Positions 24,805 through 35,800 of a DNA stretch of 57,381 nt are shown piece after piece. Position 1 is the stretch's first letter. Each line of letters opens with the position of its first letter. Location of the stretch: contig JAAZKW010000050.1 of NCBI GenBank assembly GCA_012799635.1, forward strand, positions 1 to 57,381, given 5' to 3'. The translations under genes and the position numbers were made by a program. The DNA is from Mollicutes bacterium. Its GTDB lineage: Bacteria; Bacillota_I; Bacilli_A; RF39; UBA660. Under the pieces are notes generated by a model that had not been told where the DNA came from, made no database searches, and was given only the letters and a program-made list of their open reading frames with translations.

Positions 24805-25272
24805 TTAAGTTATTATATCTATCTTTTCTGCATCTATTTGTGGTGGATAACTTTCATTAACACTACCATTAAAAGTTATTTTAATTTGAAAATCTATATT
24901 TAAATTTTCTTTTATATTTATGTTAATTTCGGAAATATTTACAGAAACATGATTTCCTTTACCAAAACCCTTTGTATCTTTTGTTACTTCTACAAGCATT
25001 CCATCATTGTTTATATCAACAATTTTAGCTTCTAATATTACTTCGTCTGATTTTAATTTAATATCAGTTTTATTATATACTTGAATTCCTAATATATTAA
25101 TCTTCCAACCCTTTTCATATCCACCTTGATATTGTTCGTTTAGTTTATGAACTTTAATTATTTTATATAAGATGGCTTTATATTCCATTGAACCACCATC
25201 TTTTAATCTCATTGGAATTGGAATTAAAGTTATTATAATCAAAATTAATATTATTATTACTTTTTTCTTCAT
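24805..25272 (-). CDS. Membrane-anchored hypothetical protein
   Basis: 155 residues from the ATG at 25272 (GAGG lies 9 nt upstream; an ATG directly after the GAGG is too close). It has one N-terminal transmembrane segment (VIIILILIIITLIPIP), then an extracytoplasmic beta-rich domain: GSMEYKAILYKIIKVHKLN, GWKINILGIQVYN, LEAKIVDINNDGMLVEV. This is the layout of a common Bacillota/Clostridia hypothetical family. Function unknown; it stands alone. Confidence 0.62.
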   Translation of the reverse strand: MKKKVIIILILIIITLIPIPMRLKDGGSMEYKAILYKIIKVHKLNEQYQGGYEKGWKINILGIQVYNKTDIKLKSDEVILEAKIVDINNDGMLVEVTKDTKGFGKGNHVSVNISEININIKENLNIDFQIKITFNGSVNESYPPQIDAEKIDIIT

Positions 25273-25312
25273 TAATATCATCCTCTTTATATTTTTGATC
25301 TTCCATATAAAA

Positions 25313-25346
25313 ACCTCATTACATATTCAAAAAACGAGGTCTTTAT
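25313..25346 (-). terminator. Terminator after the Cys-rich membrane protein
   Basis: GACCTCG and TGAGGT form a stem on the minus strand and are followed by TTTTTAT. It begins about 20 nt after the stop at 25362. Confidence 0.6.
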
Positions 25347-25361
25347 TATTATCTTTTAATT

Positions 25362-26057
25362 TTAATTACAAGTCCATGATCCGCCCAAACTGCCTTTATA
25401 GCCTTCTATTTCAGTTTTTTGCTCATCTACTGTTCTTCCTTCACCAATTTGTTTTGTTCGATTCAATGTAGCTTTTATAACATTTCCATTAATATTTATA
25501 TCGCAATCAGATTCATCAAGATCTGGACAAAGATTTTCTCTAGCAGTAGCTTTAAAGTCGTTTAACATTTGCTCATCATATATAGTTAGTTCCATCGTAC
25601 CAATAGCTTCTTTAATTACTCTTGTATCTTTATCATATTTTAATCTTATTTCTTCATGCATTTTTCCACGGTCTGGATCTTCTTCTCGCATTGTACATAT
25701 CATTATTGGATCAACAGGATTTGTTTCTTGTCTACTATCAGTTTTATTCACTTTTGGGTCTTTAGTAACTTCTGTTGATTTTGTCACATCATCTTTGTTT
25801 TCAATTTCTTCTTCCGGTTCATATATTACAATTTCATAACCGTCTGGACAAACACAATATCCTTTTCCTTCTTTAAATACATATTTCCCGCCATCACAAT
25901 ATGTAACACACGTTTGAACAAATGCATCTTCTGATACTCCTTTTGGTTTGGTAACTGATTTGTTAGTTGTTTTTTTATTAAAAACTAACACCAAGGCAAT
26001 AGCAACCAATGTTACAACTACTACACTTATAATTATAACTATAACGTTCTTCTTCAT
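25362..26057 (-). CDS. Membrane-anchored Cys-rich secreted protein
   Basis: A 231-residue protein. An N-terminal TM anchor (VIVIIISVVVVTLVAIALVL) is followed by a Cys-rich EGF-like stretch (CVTYCDGGKY...YCVCPDGYE) and an acidic linker (about residues 85-115). The C-terminal domain has two Cys near each other (LCPDLDESDCDI) and resembles DUF1307/YehR-type domains (EEIRLKYDKDTRVIKEA). The domain faces the outside, and the cysteines suggest disulfides. The start follows AAAGGAGAAAA. Role unknown. Confidence 0.6.
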   Translation of the reverse strand: MKKNVIVIIISVVVVTLVAIALVLVFNKKTTNKSVTKPKGVSEDAFVQTCVTYCDGGKYVFKEGKGYCVCPDGYEIVIYEPEEEIENKDDVTKSTEVTKDPKVNKTDSRQETNPVDPIMICTMREEDPDRGKMHEEIRLKYDKDTRVIKEAIGTMELTIYDEQMLNDFKATARENLCPDLDESDCDININGNVIKATLNRTKQIGEGRTVDEQKTEIEGYKGSLGGSWTCN

Positions 26058-26132
26058 TTTTCTCCTTTCATCATCTTATTTTAATAATTATAACATATTT
26101 AAATAAAAAAACATCCCAAGACATACATCACC

Positions 26133-26882
26133 CTAATTGCTTTTTGTAGATAATATTTTCGCAAAATCCTTACTATTAAAATCACTATAAAGTATATTTT
26201 TAAAAATTATATCATTATCTGTTCCATATTTATGTTCTGCAAGTGATAGATTAAAATCTATTGCATAAAAGCTAATACTTTCTTCATCTAATTTTTCTTT
26301 CAATTTAATTAATAACTCCTTAGCTCTATCAAAGTCTAAATTATTATCATAAAAATATACTGTTATGTATCCCGCTTCTTTTGCAAATTCATTAATATCA
26401 TAATCTTTATCAAGTATTAAATCTTTCATATTTAAATATTTTTCTTTATCATATTTATCTGAAAAAACGATAGTTCCATATCCAAAGTTTAAATAATCTT
26501 TAAATTTGTTTTTCAAAAACAATTCTACTATTTCTTTATATTTCATATCAATTCTATTCGCAGTATTTGAACCACTTAACACATCTTTTTTATAAGTATC
26601 TTCAATAAACTTAACTTTACTGTTATAAATTAAATCAAAGTATGTATCTTTACTTGATTTGGACTTAATTACAACATAATAATTTTCATCTTTAAAATTA
26701 TAATATCCTTTATCAATAAAATAATCCTTATCCTTATAATTTGTTTCAATATATTTATTTGCTGCTATTTTTATTTTTATTCTTGTTATTGGATTACCAA
26801 CCATTAAACTTAATATAAATAAACCATATATTGCCCCTAGAACTAATATTGTAATTACTATATATTTTACTACTTTTTTCAT
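26133..26882 (-). CDS. Membrane-anchored hypothetical protein
   Basis: 249 residues with one N-terminal transmembrane helix (VVKYIVITILVLGAIYGLFI) and a soluble outside domain: NKYIETNYKDKDYFIDKGYYNF and YNFKDENYYVVIKSKSS, the shape of YfjS/DUF3139-like proteins. No catalytic motif is seen. It is separate from its neighbours, with a weak RBS (AAAGG) far from the ATG. Confidence 0.6.
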   Translation of the reverse strand: MKKVVKYIVITILVLGAIYGLFILSLMVGNPITRIKIKIAANKYIETNYKDKDYFIDKGYYNFKDENYYVVIKSKSSKDTYFDLIYNSKVKFIEDTYKKDVLSGSNTANRIDMKYKEIVELFLKNKFKDYLNFGYGTIVFSDKYDKEKYLNMKDLILDKDYDINEFAKEAGYITVYFYDNNLDFDRAKELLIKLKEKLDEESISFYAIDFNLSLAEHKYGTDNDIIFKNILYSDFNSKDFAKILSTKSN

Positions 26883-26990
26883 AATTAATATAACCTTTCT
26901 ATATAACTTATTATGGCTAAAAAAGATATTCTAAGCTTTTACTTCTCATATCATATTATCAGTATAATTATATCATTATAATACATAAAA

Positions 26991-27022
26991 GAAAAACGCG
27001 AAATTTAATTATTTCACGTTAT
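26991..27022 (-). terminator. Terminator after the beta-lactamase-like gene
   Basis: On the minus strand AACGTGAAAT pairs with ATTTCGCGTT (one G-U pair), and TTTTTCTTTT follows. Confidence 0.7.
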
Positions 27023-27028
27023 TTTCTT

Positions 27029-27976
27029 TTAAATACCCTTTTTAAGCGTTCTAACATAACCCAAAGGTTCACGCTCACTTACATACTGGGTCTCTTCTTC
27101 TGTCAAAAAACTACCTTTGTTTTCAAGAAACGGGTCAAGAACTGATCGGAAAGCCTCTCCTCCTGCAGCAAACCCTGGATGATGATCATAGTAACGATAA
27201 TCTGTGTTGTGTTTAGTAAATATAGACGCTATAAAATTTCCATATTTTGTAAATATTATACCACCATCATTTCTAACTGAAGGAATATTTTTCTTTTTAC
27301 TTCCAAAAGCACCACTTTTAGTAGCCATAGCTATAAGCTCAGCATTTTCTTCCCCCATTTCGTCTAGCAAGTCTGGTGAAATGCTATATTCTAAAAGCGT
27401 ACGATATTTTTGTCGAGAGAATATTTCTATCATCTCTTTACATCTTTCTTCATCTAAATCTATATTATCATTTAATAAAATTTTTTGAAAAAGACTAGCA
27501 TATTCATATGCAGTAGTAGTTCCAACTTCTCGATAAATATCAAAATCTAATTTATCAGCCAAAAGCTTTGTATTCGGAAAGTTTTTTTGAATTGTACCAT
27601 TTATTTGATCAATCCCTAAACGCTCAATTATCATATTTGTGGCAACATTATCACTAATTACAATCATCTGTTTTGCTAAATTTATCGCATAATATGGTGT
27701 CCCATTAAGCATAAAACCCGCAATTCCACTTCCTAAAGTACGATGACGATGCTCATCATAAATCAAAATTTCTTCGTTTGCTATTTTTTGCCTAAAATAT
27801 TCTAATAATATGAATGATTTAATACAACTTCCAGCCTCTACTACTTTATTTTCATTTACAGCAATTTCACTTTTACCATCTGTAGCATAAAATGATAATT
27901 CACCATCAAATTGATCCTGTAAAGTATATAACTTGTTTTCAATGTTTAAGAACCCTGATTTTTGAATGTTTTGCAT
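27029..27976 (-). CDS. Class A beta-lactamase-related serine hydrolase
   Basis: A 315-residue penicillin-recognising-fold enzyme. SCIK (Ser50, Lys53) is the nucleophile motif, SDN (108-110) the second, and KSG (220-222) the KTG equivalent. TTTAYEYA resembles the region after the omega loop, but a clear Glu166 motif (ExELN) is not visible. There is no signal peptide or TM helix, so it should be cytoplasmic unless the start is wrong; ATG after AGGAGTTT is the best start. Esterase or peptidase activity is as likely as beta-lactam hydrolysis. Confidence 0.8.
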   Translation of the reverse strand: MQNIQKSGFLNIENKLYTLQDQFDGELSFYATDGKSEIAVNENKVVEAGSCIKSFILLEYFRQKIANEEILIYDEHRHRTLGSGIAGFMLNGTPYYAINLAKQMIVISDNVATNMIIERLGIDQINGTIQKNFPNTKLLADKLDFDIYREVGTTTAYEYASLFQKILLNDNIDLDEERCKEMIEIFSRQKYRTLLEYSISPDLLDEMGEENAELIAMATKSGAFGSKKKNIPSVRNDGGIIFTKYGNFIASIFTKHNTDYRYYDHHPGFAAGGEAFRSVLDPFLENKGSFLTEEETQYVSEREPLGYVRTLKKGI

Positions 27977-28091
27977 AAACTCCTATTCCTCCTTTTTGTG
28001 TAAACTTGACGCTTATGTTAACACTTTTTGCCCTGAATGTCAATTTTTATTATTCCCTATTATTTATCAAAGTAAATGCAATAAATAAGAA

Positions 28092-28116
28092 TAAAAAAAG
28101 AGTTAAAAACTCTAAA
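28092..28116 (-). terminator. Terminator after the Nudix-like gene
   Basis: AGAGTT/AACTCT hairpin with a three-base loop, followed on the minus strand by T7. Confidence 0.8.
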
Positions 28117-28142
28117 ATATTTAACCCTTCTAAACGATTCTT

Positions 28143-28856
28143 TTAAAGTATATATTCTGACTTTTTAGATATAATCTGTCTTTGATTATTAATAACATAT
28201 TCCCCTTTTTCGATGTCTTCATCAGAAACTAAAATAATTTCTTTCCTTTTAATAATTTCCTTTAACATTTCTGGTGGTAATTCTAGTTCAAAAATATCAA
28301 AAATTATAATTTCATCACCTTTATATTTATTTGAAAATTCTATTGGCTCTTTAATTTGTTTTATAAATTCTATCCTAGACTTTTTTAAAAGCTTCATACT
28401 AAAGTCAAATGATGAACCTAAATCTTTAAAAAAATTTCTAATTATTAAGACTTCTCTATTTTTACCAGTAGCAAACCAATCTAAAAATTGGGATAAATAT
28501 TTACCTTTTAAACTTATTTTTAAATCATTTTCTTCTGTAGATGTCTTACTTATTTCATCACGTATCTCTAAATTTTCTTTAATATTTTTAAATGAATCAT
28601 AGTATTTATATACCCCTCCAATAGGATGATATTTTTTTTCATTTTGTTCTTTTATTAAAATATACTTATCTTGATATTTAACCCTAAAAAGATAAGCACA
28701 CATAATATGTATTTCTTTATTATATCTTTTATAACCTTGCATTAAAACCTTTATTTTTTTTCGATTATTAAAAATAGTTCCTGCTATAAATGCAATAGGC
28801 ATTATAATAATTTCCGTTATAATTGTTTTAAAAAAACTTATTATTTCATTTCCCAT
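28143..28856 (-). CDS. Membrane-anchored SMODS-associated Nudix-like protein
   Basis: 237 residues: an N-terminal TM helix (about 8-28), then a domain beginning HIMCAYLFRVKYQDKYILIKE and KKYHPIGGVYKYYDS, with LSQFLDWFATGKNREVLIIRNFF further on. These blocks look like the SMODS-associated NUDIX domain described with CBASS-type immunity genes. The catalytic box REUxEE is absent, so it probably binds rather than cleaves a nucleotide. No cyclase (GSYxxxTxxxxxSDID with SMODS context) stands next to it. A stand-alone sensor/effector role is inference. Confidence 0.55.
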   Translation of the reverse strand: MGNEIISFFKTIITEIIIMPIAFIAGTIFNNRKKIKVLMQGYKRYNKEIHIMCAYLFRVKYQDKYILIKEQNEKKYHPIGGVYKYYDSFKNIKENLEIRDEISKTSTEENDLKISLKGKYLSQFLDWFATGKNREVLIIRNFFKDLGSSFDFSMKLLKKSRIEFIKQIKEPIEFSNKYKGDEIIIFDIFELELPPEMLKEIIKRKEIILVSDEDIEKGEYVINNQRQIISKKSEYIL

Positions 28857-28931
28857 CTTTACAAACTCTCCTTATTTAATATTTTATTTAAAGCTTTTGG
28901 TGCTCTTTATATTAGCTTAAAAAATAACTTT

Positions 28932-29495
28932 TTAAACTTTGTTTTTCTCTAAATATTCAACTAATCTTTTATAAGAATCTAAACTCCAAAATTGCCATCT
29001 TTCTTCATCTGGAAAGCACCCCAAAGTTTTTTCTTCTCCTTCCGGTATAAATACAAAATCCCAGCTCCATCCATACCTTCCAGATTTTTTTGTATCAATT
29101 TTACCTTTAGTTATTCCCTCAAAAACAATAGGTTCTTTTCCAGGTTCGCAATAAGCTATTGCCTCTTTAAAATATGCGGTTCTATCCTTTAAGCCTTCCA
29201 TTAACTTTAAAAGACCATCTTCTCCTATAGTTTCATCAACATAATGAGTATATACACCAGGAAATCCTTTCAAAGCATTAACAAACAAACCGGAATCGTT
29301 TTTTAACACTGCTTTCCCTAAATATTCACAAGCCCATTTTGCTGAATATTTTGCAACCTCTGTAACATCATTTGCTTGAATTTCAGGAGTTTCAAGCTTA
29401 ATATTATCTACTGTATACCCAAGCGGCTCTAATATCTGTTTAGCGCTATCTATTTTGGCCCAATTTCCTGTTACATAAGTTATCTTTTTTTCCAT
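28932..29495 (-). CDS. Ham1/RdgB-type non-canonical purine NTP pyrophosphatase
   Basis: A 187-residue Maf/Ham1-fold enzyme that hydrolyses dITP, ITP or XTP to the monophosphate. Family blocks: ITYVTGNWAKI (TGNxxK), KNDSGLFVNALKGFPGVYT (catalytic Asp and the FPG loop), GRYGWSWDFVFIPEG and the C-terminal RWQFWSLDSYKRLVEYL. Its central region is closer to the archaeal/eukaryotic ITPA style than to E. coli RdgB. The start follows GAGGTATGT. Confidence 0.85.
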   Translation of the reverse strand: MEKKITYVTGNWAKIDSAKQILEPLGYTVDNIKLETPEIQANDVTEVAKYSAKWACEYLGKAVLKNDSGLFVNALKGFPGVYTHYVDETIGEDGLLKLMEGLKDRTAYFKEAIAYCEPGKEPIVFEGITKGKIDTKKSGRYGWSWDFVFIPEGEEKTLGCFPDEERWQFWSLDSYKRLVEYLEKNKV

Positions 29496-29574
29496 ACATA
29501 CCTCAATATATATGTATTATATCATAACGCTCTGAAGATTTAGAAAAAAAAATATCAGCTTAATTAATATAACT

Positions 29575-30168
29575 TTATTTTATATTCTCTATACTAATTA
29601 AGTCGTTATCCTTGTTAAAAATTAATTTGAAAGTTTCACAGTAATCCCACTTTCCATCAAAAAAAACTTGAGAATTATGCTCATATAAATAAATATTACA
29701 CCAATTACTAAATAGCGCTATAAAAGCTGTAGCATGTCCAACAATTAAAATTTTCTTCCCTCTATGTTTATTTAAAATATCTTCTAATAATTTTATTTGT
29801 CTTAACTTAACCTCATTTAACGACTCGCCATTTTTTAATTTATAATTAAAGTTTTCAATTTGCTTTTTTTCAAACTCTTTTGGAAGCTCACTCCAATCAT
29901 TTATACCAAATTTTCTTTCCCCAAACGCTGCATTAACATTTATTGTATTATTTGTAAAATATTTGGCTGTAGAAATCGCTCTAATATAATTAGATGAATA
30001 AACCACATCAAAATTCAATAACTCATCTTGTAATGCTTTTTTACTAGCTAAATTTTCTCCATGTGTTGTTAATGGCCATTTTTCATTTTGAATTTGCAAA
30101 CTCTCCTTATTATCCAAATTAATATATTTTAACGGTTCCGAATGTCGCATAAAATAAATTGTTGTCAT
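29575..30168 (-). CDS. Histidine phosphatase family protein
   Basis: A 197-residue phosphoglycerate-mutase-like phosphatase. The phosphohistidine motif is MRHSEP (RHS instead of the usual RHG). VVYSSNYIRAISTAK supplies the phosphate-binding Arg, ENFNYKLKNGESLNEV the acid region, and ILIVGHATAF the second His. Substrate unknown. It lies 10 nt downstream of the Sir2 gene with an RBS AAGGAGTATGAT, so the two are co-transcribed. Confidence 0.85.
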   Translation of the reverse strand: MTTIYFMRHSEPLKYINLDNKESLQIQNEKWPLTTHGENLASKKALQDELLNFDVVYSSNYIRAISTAKYFTNNTINVNAAFGERKFGINDWSELPKEFEKKQIENFNYKLKNGESLNEVKLRQIKLLEDILNKHRGKKILIVGHATAFIALFSNWCNIYLYEHNSQVFFDGKWDYCETFKLIFNKDNDLISIENIK

Positions 30169-30178
30169 ATCATACTCC

Positions 30179-30898
<720 letters not shown>

Positions 30899-30922
30899 AA
30901 TTACCACCTTTTTAAGTTAATC

Positions 30923-31006
30923 TTTTCTTCCTTTCTAGGAAGATTATATTATATAAGACTGACATTTTCAAAAAACTAACTATACTGACATTATCATAAA
31001 ACTATT
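30923..31006 (+). repeat. IS-end relic A (left flank of the surface island)
   Basis: Bases 30923-30975 are identical to 54218-54270 (53 nt), including the hairpin CTTCCT/AGGAAG. Bases 30970-31006 are a perfect inverted match of 50903-50939 (37 nt). The segment contains two ACTGACATT motifs like those after the transposase stop at the left edge. Confidence 0.85.
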
Positions 31007-31025
31007 ACAAATAATTTTGAAATAC

Positions 31026-31054
31026 TTGATATTTTTAAGGTTTTATCATATAAT
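31026..31054 (+). promoter_or_regulatory. Promoter of tRNA-Arg
   Basis: TTGATA (31026-31031), 17-base spacer, TATAAT (31049-31054), 16 nt before the tRNA. This is close to a consensus sigma-A promoter. Confidence 0.8.
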
Positions 31055-31070
31055 GTCTATGTCAACAAAT

Positions 31071-31147
31071 GCCCTCGTAGCTCAGTTGGATAGAGCAACC
31101 GCCTTCTAAGCGGTAGGTCGAAGGTTCAAATCCTTTCGAGGGTGCCA
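31071..31147 (+). tRNA. tRNA-Arg (anticodon TCT)
   Basis: GCCCTCG pairs with CGAGGGT (first pair G-U), discriminator G, encoded CCA. The anticodon loop CTTCTAA gives TCT (reads AGA). D arm GCTCAGTTGGATAGAGC and T arm GAAGGTTCAAATCCTTTC are intact. It sits just inside the left inverted repeat, next to the end of the surface operon. Confidence 0.96.
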
Positions 31148-31198
31148 TTTAAAAAAACATTAGATTAACTAATGGTTTTTATTTGTTTATTAATAGTT

Positions 31199-32725
31199 TT
31201 AAGCAACTTCTTTATCATCATTATTTAGGCCCAAAACTTCTCTAACATCTAAAACAAAATCAATATCATTCAAATTCATTTTTAATCTTTTAATATCTTG
31301 ATTTAAAATCATGTTTTCTAAATCATGAATAATATTCTTTATTGAATCACCTTCTAAAGAGGCTTCATCAATTTCTAAATTAACTAAACGATATCGATCA
31401 TATATAATTTGAGGAATATTTTTATTTTCACTAATAGCAACATTAGAAATAATATTAATATCACTAGTATATATAAAGTTATATAATTTTTTCATTTGAC
31501 TATCTATATATTTAATATCTAGATTTTCGTTATTTTCCTTTAAAAGTTTAACAAAATAGTTAAAATCAGTTAAAGATAATTTCAATAAATCCAAATAACT
31601 TGTATCATCTGAAACTTTGTTATATATAATGTTTTTTATTTTTAATTCTTTAAGTTCTTCATAAAAATTTTTTAATTCATTAATAATATTATTTCTTAAT
31701 AAAATAAGCTCATTTAATTTATTTTCTTTTAATCCAAAAAAACCTTTCTTATTTAATTTTTTATTAATTTTAAATAATTCTCCCTCTTTTTTATTTATTT
31801 CCTTTAACTTGCTATTATAAACATCTTTATATTCCTCTTTTTTAGCAAAAAGATTAATTAAATCATCAATAATAAAAGAAAAGTACTGCAAAGTTTTGTA
31901 TTCTTCTAAAGAGTCTTTAAGTTTAATTAAATTAAAATAAACTTCTGGCGTTTTTTCACCTAAAATATATTTTTTATTAAAATCATCAACATGCTTATCA
32001 TTAACCCATGCAGTAAGCATTTTACCGGAAAAAAATTTATTAAAAATATATTTTACCGAATTATGTTTAGAATAATTCTGATTATCATATGCTTTTTTAT
32101 ATTCACTTAAATAATCAAACATTTTAGAAGTATTATACTTATCAGTAAAAAACTTTGTAATTGCTTTTTCATTTTTGTAATATAAGTATCGAAAATTAAT
32201 TTCAATTTGATGAATGAAATTGGGATTTCTCCAAAATATTTCTTCGAACATCGTTTTAATATTAACATCTTTAGACAAAAGAGCATTAATATAAAGTCTA
32301 ACATCATTTGAATATATAAAGTCTTTAGCAGTTAATTTAATTCCTGTTTTTTCAAACTCTTTTATTATTTGAATAATTACTTCGTTTATCTTCTCTAAAT
32401 TATTTTTATAAAAATGACTCAATTCATATAATAAATAATTTAAATTCATTTTTTCTAAAGAATCATAGTATGAAGAAGAACATCTAATAAAATTAATATC
32501 TAATTCAGATATATTTGGAATATCAGCATCTTTATTATTTTCAAAAATAATTTTATTATATCGTGATAAAATTTCTTTTTTAACTTTATCTCTCTTTTCA
32601 ATATGAAGATCTATTTGTTCTTTCAGATAGCTTTTATATTTTTCCTTGTTTTTCTTGTTGTTTGTTGGAAGCGTTCCTAAAATTGAAGTGATGTTTTCTA
32701 TATCTTTTACTAATTTATCCTTCAT
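31199..32725 (-). CDS. Cytoplasmic helical protein of unknown function (508 aa)
   Basis: A 508-residue, Lys/Glu/Asn-rich, mostly helical protein without signal peptide or membrane segment. A coiled-coil is likely around residues 305-370 (YNSKLKEINKKEGELFKINK). I recognise no domain. The start follows GAAGGAGATAAAA. It is the last gene of the transcript that encodes the 2778-residue surface protein and overlaps the 34-aa ORF by 11 nt, so a cytoplasmic or membrane-side role in making that surface structure is plausible (inference). Confidence 0.65.
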   Translation of the reverse strand: MKDKLVKDIENITSILGTLPTNNKKNKEKYKSYLKEQIDLHIEKRDKVKKEILSRYNKIIFENNKDADIPNISELDINFIRCSSSYYDSLEKMNLNYLLYELSHFYKNNLEKINEVIIQIIKEFEKTGIKLTAKDFIYSNDVRLYINALLSKDVNIKTMFEEIFWRNPNFIHQIEINFRYLYYKNEKAITKFFTDKYNTSKMFDYLSEYKKAYDNQNYSKHNSVKYIFNKFFSGKMLTAWVNDKHVDDFNKKYILGEKTPEVYFNLIKLKDSLEEYKTLQYFSFIIDDLINLFAKKEEYKDVYNSKLKEINKKEGELFKINKKLNKKGFFGLKENKLNELILLRNNIINELKNFYEELKELKIKNIIYNKVSDDTSYLDLLKLSLTDFNYFVKLLKENNENLDIKYIDSQMKKLYNFIYTSDINIISNVAISENKNIPQIIYDRYRLVNLEIDEASLEGDSIKNIIHDLENMILNQDIKRLKMNLNDIDFVLDVREVLGLNNDDKEVA

Positions 32726-32819
32726 TTTTATCTCCTTCTTCTTTACTTTTTAAAGTCCTAATAAAATCTTCCAAGATTTCATATATCTCTAAAAGCTCTA
32801 CATTACTAATATCTTCCAT
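32715..32819 (-). CDS. Small ORF in the surface operon (34 aa)
   Basis: A 34-codon acidic ORF (MEDISNVELLEIYEILEDFI...), ATG at 32819 after AGAAGGAAGGTAATATAT, stop overlapping the start of the 508-aa gene. It lies 16 nt after the giant gene. Helical and charged; no family. The good RBS and tight fit between two genes argue that it is translated, perhaps for coupling. Confidence 0.5.
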   Translation of the reverse strand: MEDISNVELLEIYEILEDFIRTLKSKEEGDKNEG

Positions 32820-32835
32820 ATATATTACCTTCCTT

Positions 32836-35800
32836 CTATTTAATAATAAAGTATTTCTCTACAATACCTATTTCAGTAACATTATCATACAATACAAATT
32901 CAAGTTTATAAGTACCTATCTCTAATCCAGACTTAAGCTGAATTGCTAAATTATTTTCCGCTTGAGGGCTTGATATTGCTATATAATCATTTGGATTAGA
33001 CGATGGTATTAATGGTAATGAAGTATAGTCTTGTAAATCAACAAGTTCAAAATTGGTATCATAAATTGTATCATATTTTCTGCGATACAATCTTAAATGA
33101 ATATTTGGTTGTAATAACCCAGAATTATATTGAATAAAATAATTAAGCGTATTTAAATTTTTTAAATTTAAACCAGTTGTTCCATCAATAATCATTTCTT
33201 GAGGATCAACAGTAACATCTAATCCATAGATTTCATTAATAACATTAATATCAAACTCTTTCTTTGCAGGCGTTGTATTACCATAGTAAAGCCCATCAGG
33301 TGAACCAAAAGCTTCGACGACGACTTTATATGCACCCGTAGCTAGTTTGCTTGTTCCAGTATAAACATTTACCCACGTTTTAGCACTACCTACCTTATCT
33401 GCAATTTTAACTCTAATAGTTCCATCAATATTCGGATAATAATTAACTCCTGCAATTTTATAATAAAGACCTAATAAAGACGTACCACTAACAATTTGTC
33501 CTTGACTATTCTTTAAATAAATCTTTAATCCCATTTTATAATCTAAGAAACGAGTATCATAAACGGTACTTCCGCCAACTTTTGTTTGAGTATATACCGT
33601 ATCTAAATCAAGTAGAAAAAACTCTCCCGCATAAATTTCATTTTTACTAATAGTTCCAGTAACATTTACTGACGCATCATGATCTGTATATATATTATAT
33701 ACCATATTTGGTTGCTGAACACCAAGAACATTAATTATTGTATGCCCATTACTATCAAGCAGTTCAAATAATAGTGAATTGCCTAATGCGGTTGATGAAA
33801 TTGTAGTATCTTCAAAATCAATAATGAAAATAAATTCTTCAGCACTATAATCATCAATCGCATTATAATATTGAGCATTCTTAACTGCATCATCATAATA
33901 AGCTCCACTATTATATGCTCCCATTACTTCAAACATCGATAAATTATATCGAATATCTCCATATGTAGCCAATTGGTTGATTGCATCTTGAACGTCTTGT
34001 GCCGTTATAACGTGATAATAATATTCTGGCAAACTAATATCACTTAAATCAATCATTGTAATTTTGGTATTTTCAGGTAAAACATAATTTGAAATTAATG
34101 CTCTATGATATCCTTGTTGATATAAATTTGTTCCATCAGCAAACAAGGAGAAATAAGTACTAAATGACGATTTTGAGCTTATCTTTACATTTGTCGTAGC
34201 AAATAAATCATATTTTCTTCCTTCAGTTATGGCACCTTCATAGTCATTTGTTGTATAAAGAGCTCTAGATAAATTAACATTAACAACTAATCTTTCGGTT
34301 TCATTCGTTAAATCATCAATTCTAGTAATTGCCATAATAATTATTTTAACAGTACCCATACTACCTGCAGTACCTATATTTTTAGAGTGAATTAAATAGA
34401 AAAGTAATGATGGGATATCTGTAGTATTATCACCAACATAGGTTCTTGTTCCAATAATAGGAGTTGTACTACTTGTTAAAAAGCCAGTAGTTCCTGAAGT
34501 AAGCCAACCAGTATTACTTGATTCCATTTGTAAAGCCATTACGCTATCAGCAATAGTAGAACTTGCAGCAACACGACTTACATTATTTTTATCAACAAGT
34601 TCTATCCCAGCAGCAATACCCGTATAGTCAAAACCTAGTATTTCAAATGAAGTGTTTTCTTGTGAAAAGTCATTAAAAGCCAGTTCCGTTGTTCCTAATG
34701 TTGAATACTTCGATGCTACTAAATCAATATCATATTCAATAACTTTTTGACCAACAACCCACATATACATATCCGAATCTGGAGGCGTTGGCTCGATATA
34801 TCCAATTATAGCAGTTGAATCATCCTCATTAATAGTATTAGTATAAAAACCATCTACTGTTATATCGTGATTTAATTTATGACTTCCAGCTACATAAGAA
34901 CCTGAGTCAATTATATCTCCCCAATCAAGTAAATCCCCAAAGTTGTGTTTATCATATATTCCAACACTTACATCCCCACCACCAGTTACTTTATAAAGTC
35001 CAAAGAAGCTCATTCCTTCAACATCTCCAAATATAGTAACGTTTTGGTTTTTAGCAATGTTTAATGCTTTTGCATTATCGGCTAAAGCGTAAATTCTATT
35101 ATCCACATTTTTTACAATAGTACCACTGTCTTCATCAATGGTAACAGTAGCAAGATTATTATATTGATCAACACTTCTAAACTTTTCAACTAAGTTAAAC
35201 CCTGTTTGAAAGAACATATTTGAATTATTTTTTAATACCAATGTTTTAATTCTTGATAACGTAAATAAAACATCAGAATATTCATTAACTCTATCTGTTG
35301 CTCCGATTAATTGAATTGAACTATTATCTATTGTTAAAGTATCAGTTCTTTGAATAGATATATTCGTTTTAGGATTTGCATATGTTCCATAATCTTTAAT
35401 ACTAATAACACTAGTACCGCCAGATGATGAAGCATTACCACTTCCAAAGATAGATCCTTCAATATCAAAGTTATCATAATTATTACCATTAATATCTATT
35501 ACAATTGCATTAGTAACACTAATAAATGAATAGTCGTATATTTCTGAACCTGATGCGTTAGCTTCACCACCACCAAAGACAGTTCCTTTAATTAAGATAT
35601 CGCCTTTTACTACTGTAGGACCAGTTACAACGCTTGCACCAATGTTTACATCCGCTTCGCCATAAACTTTAGAAGTATTTGCTCCACCATAGACATTACC
35701 ATAAATTAAGCCACCTGCAATATTAACAACAGCTTGTGAATTATTGGTTGATTCTTGTCCTGTAACAGCAGCGTTTCCTCCACCAAATACTGAACAAGTA

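Noticed and set aside
30970-31006. CRISPR-like or att-site repeat
   Set aside because: Only two distant inverted copies, no spacers and no integrase gene; the CTGACATT motifs match IS ends instead.
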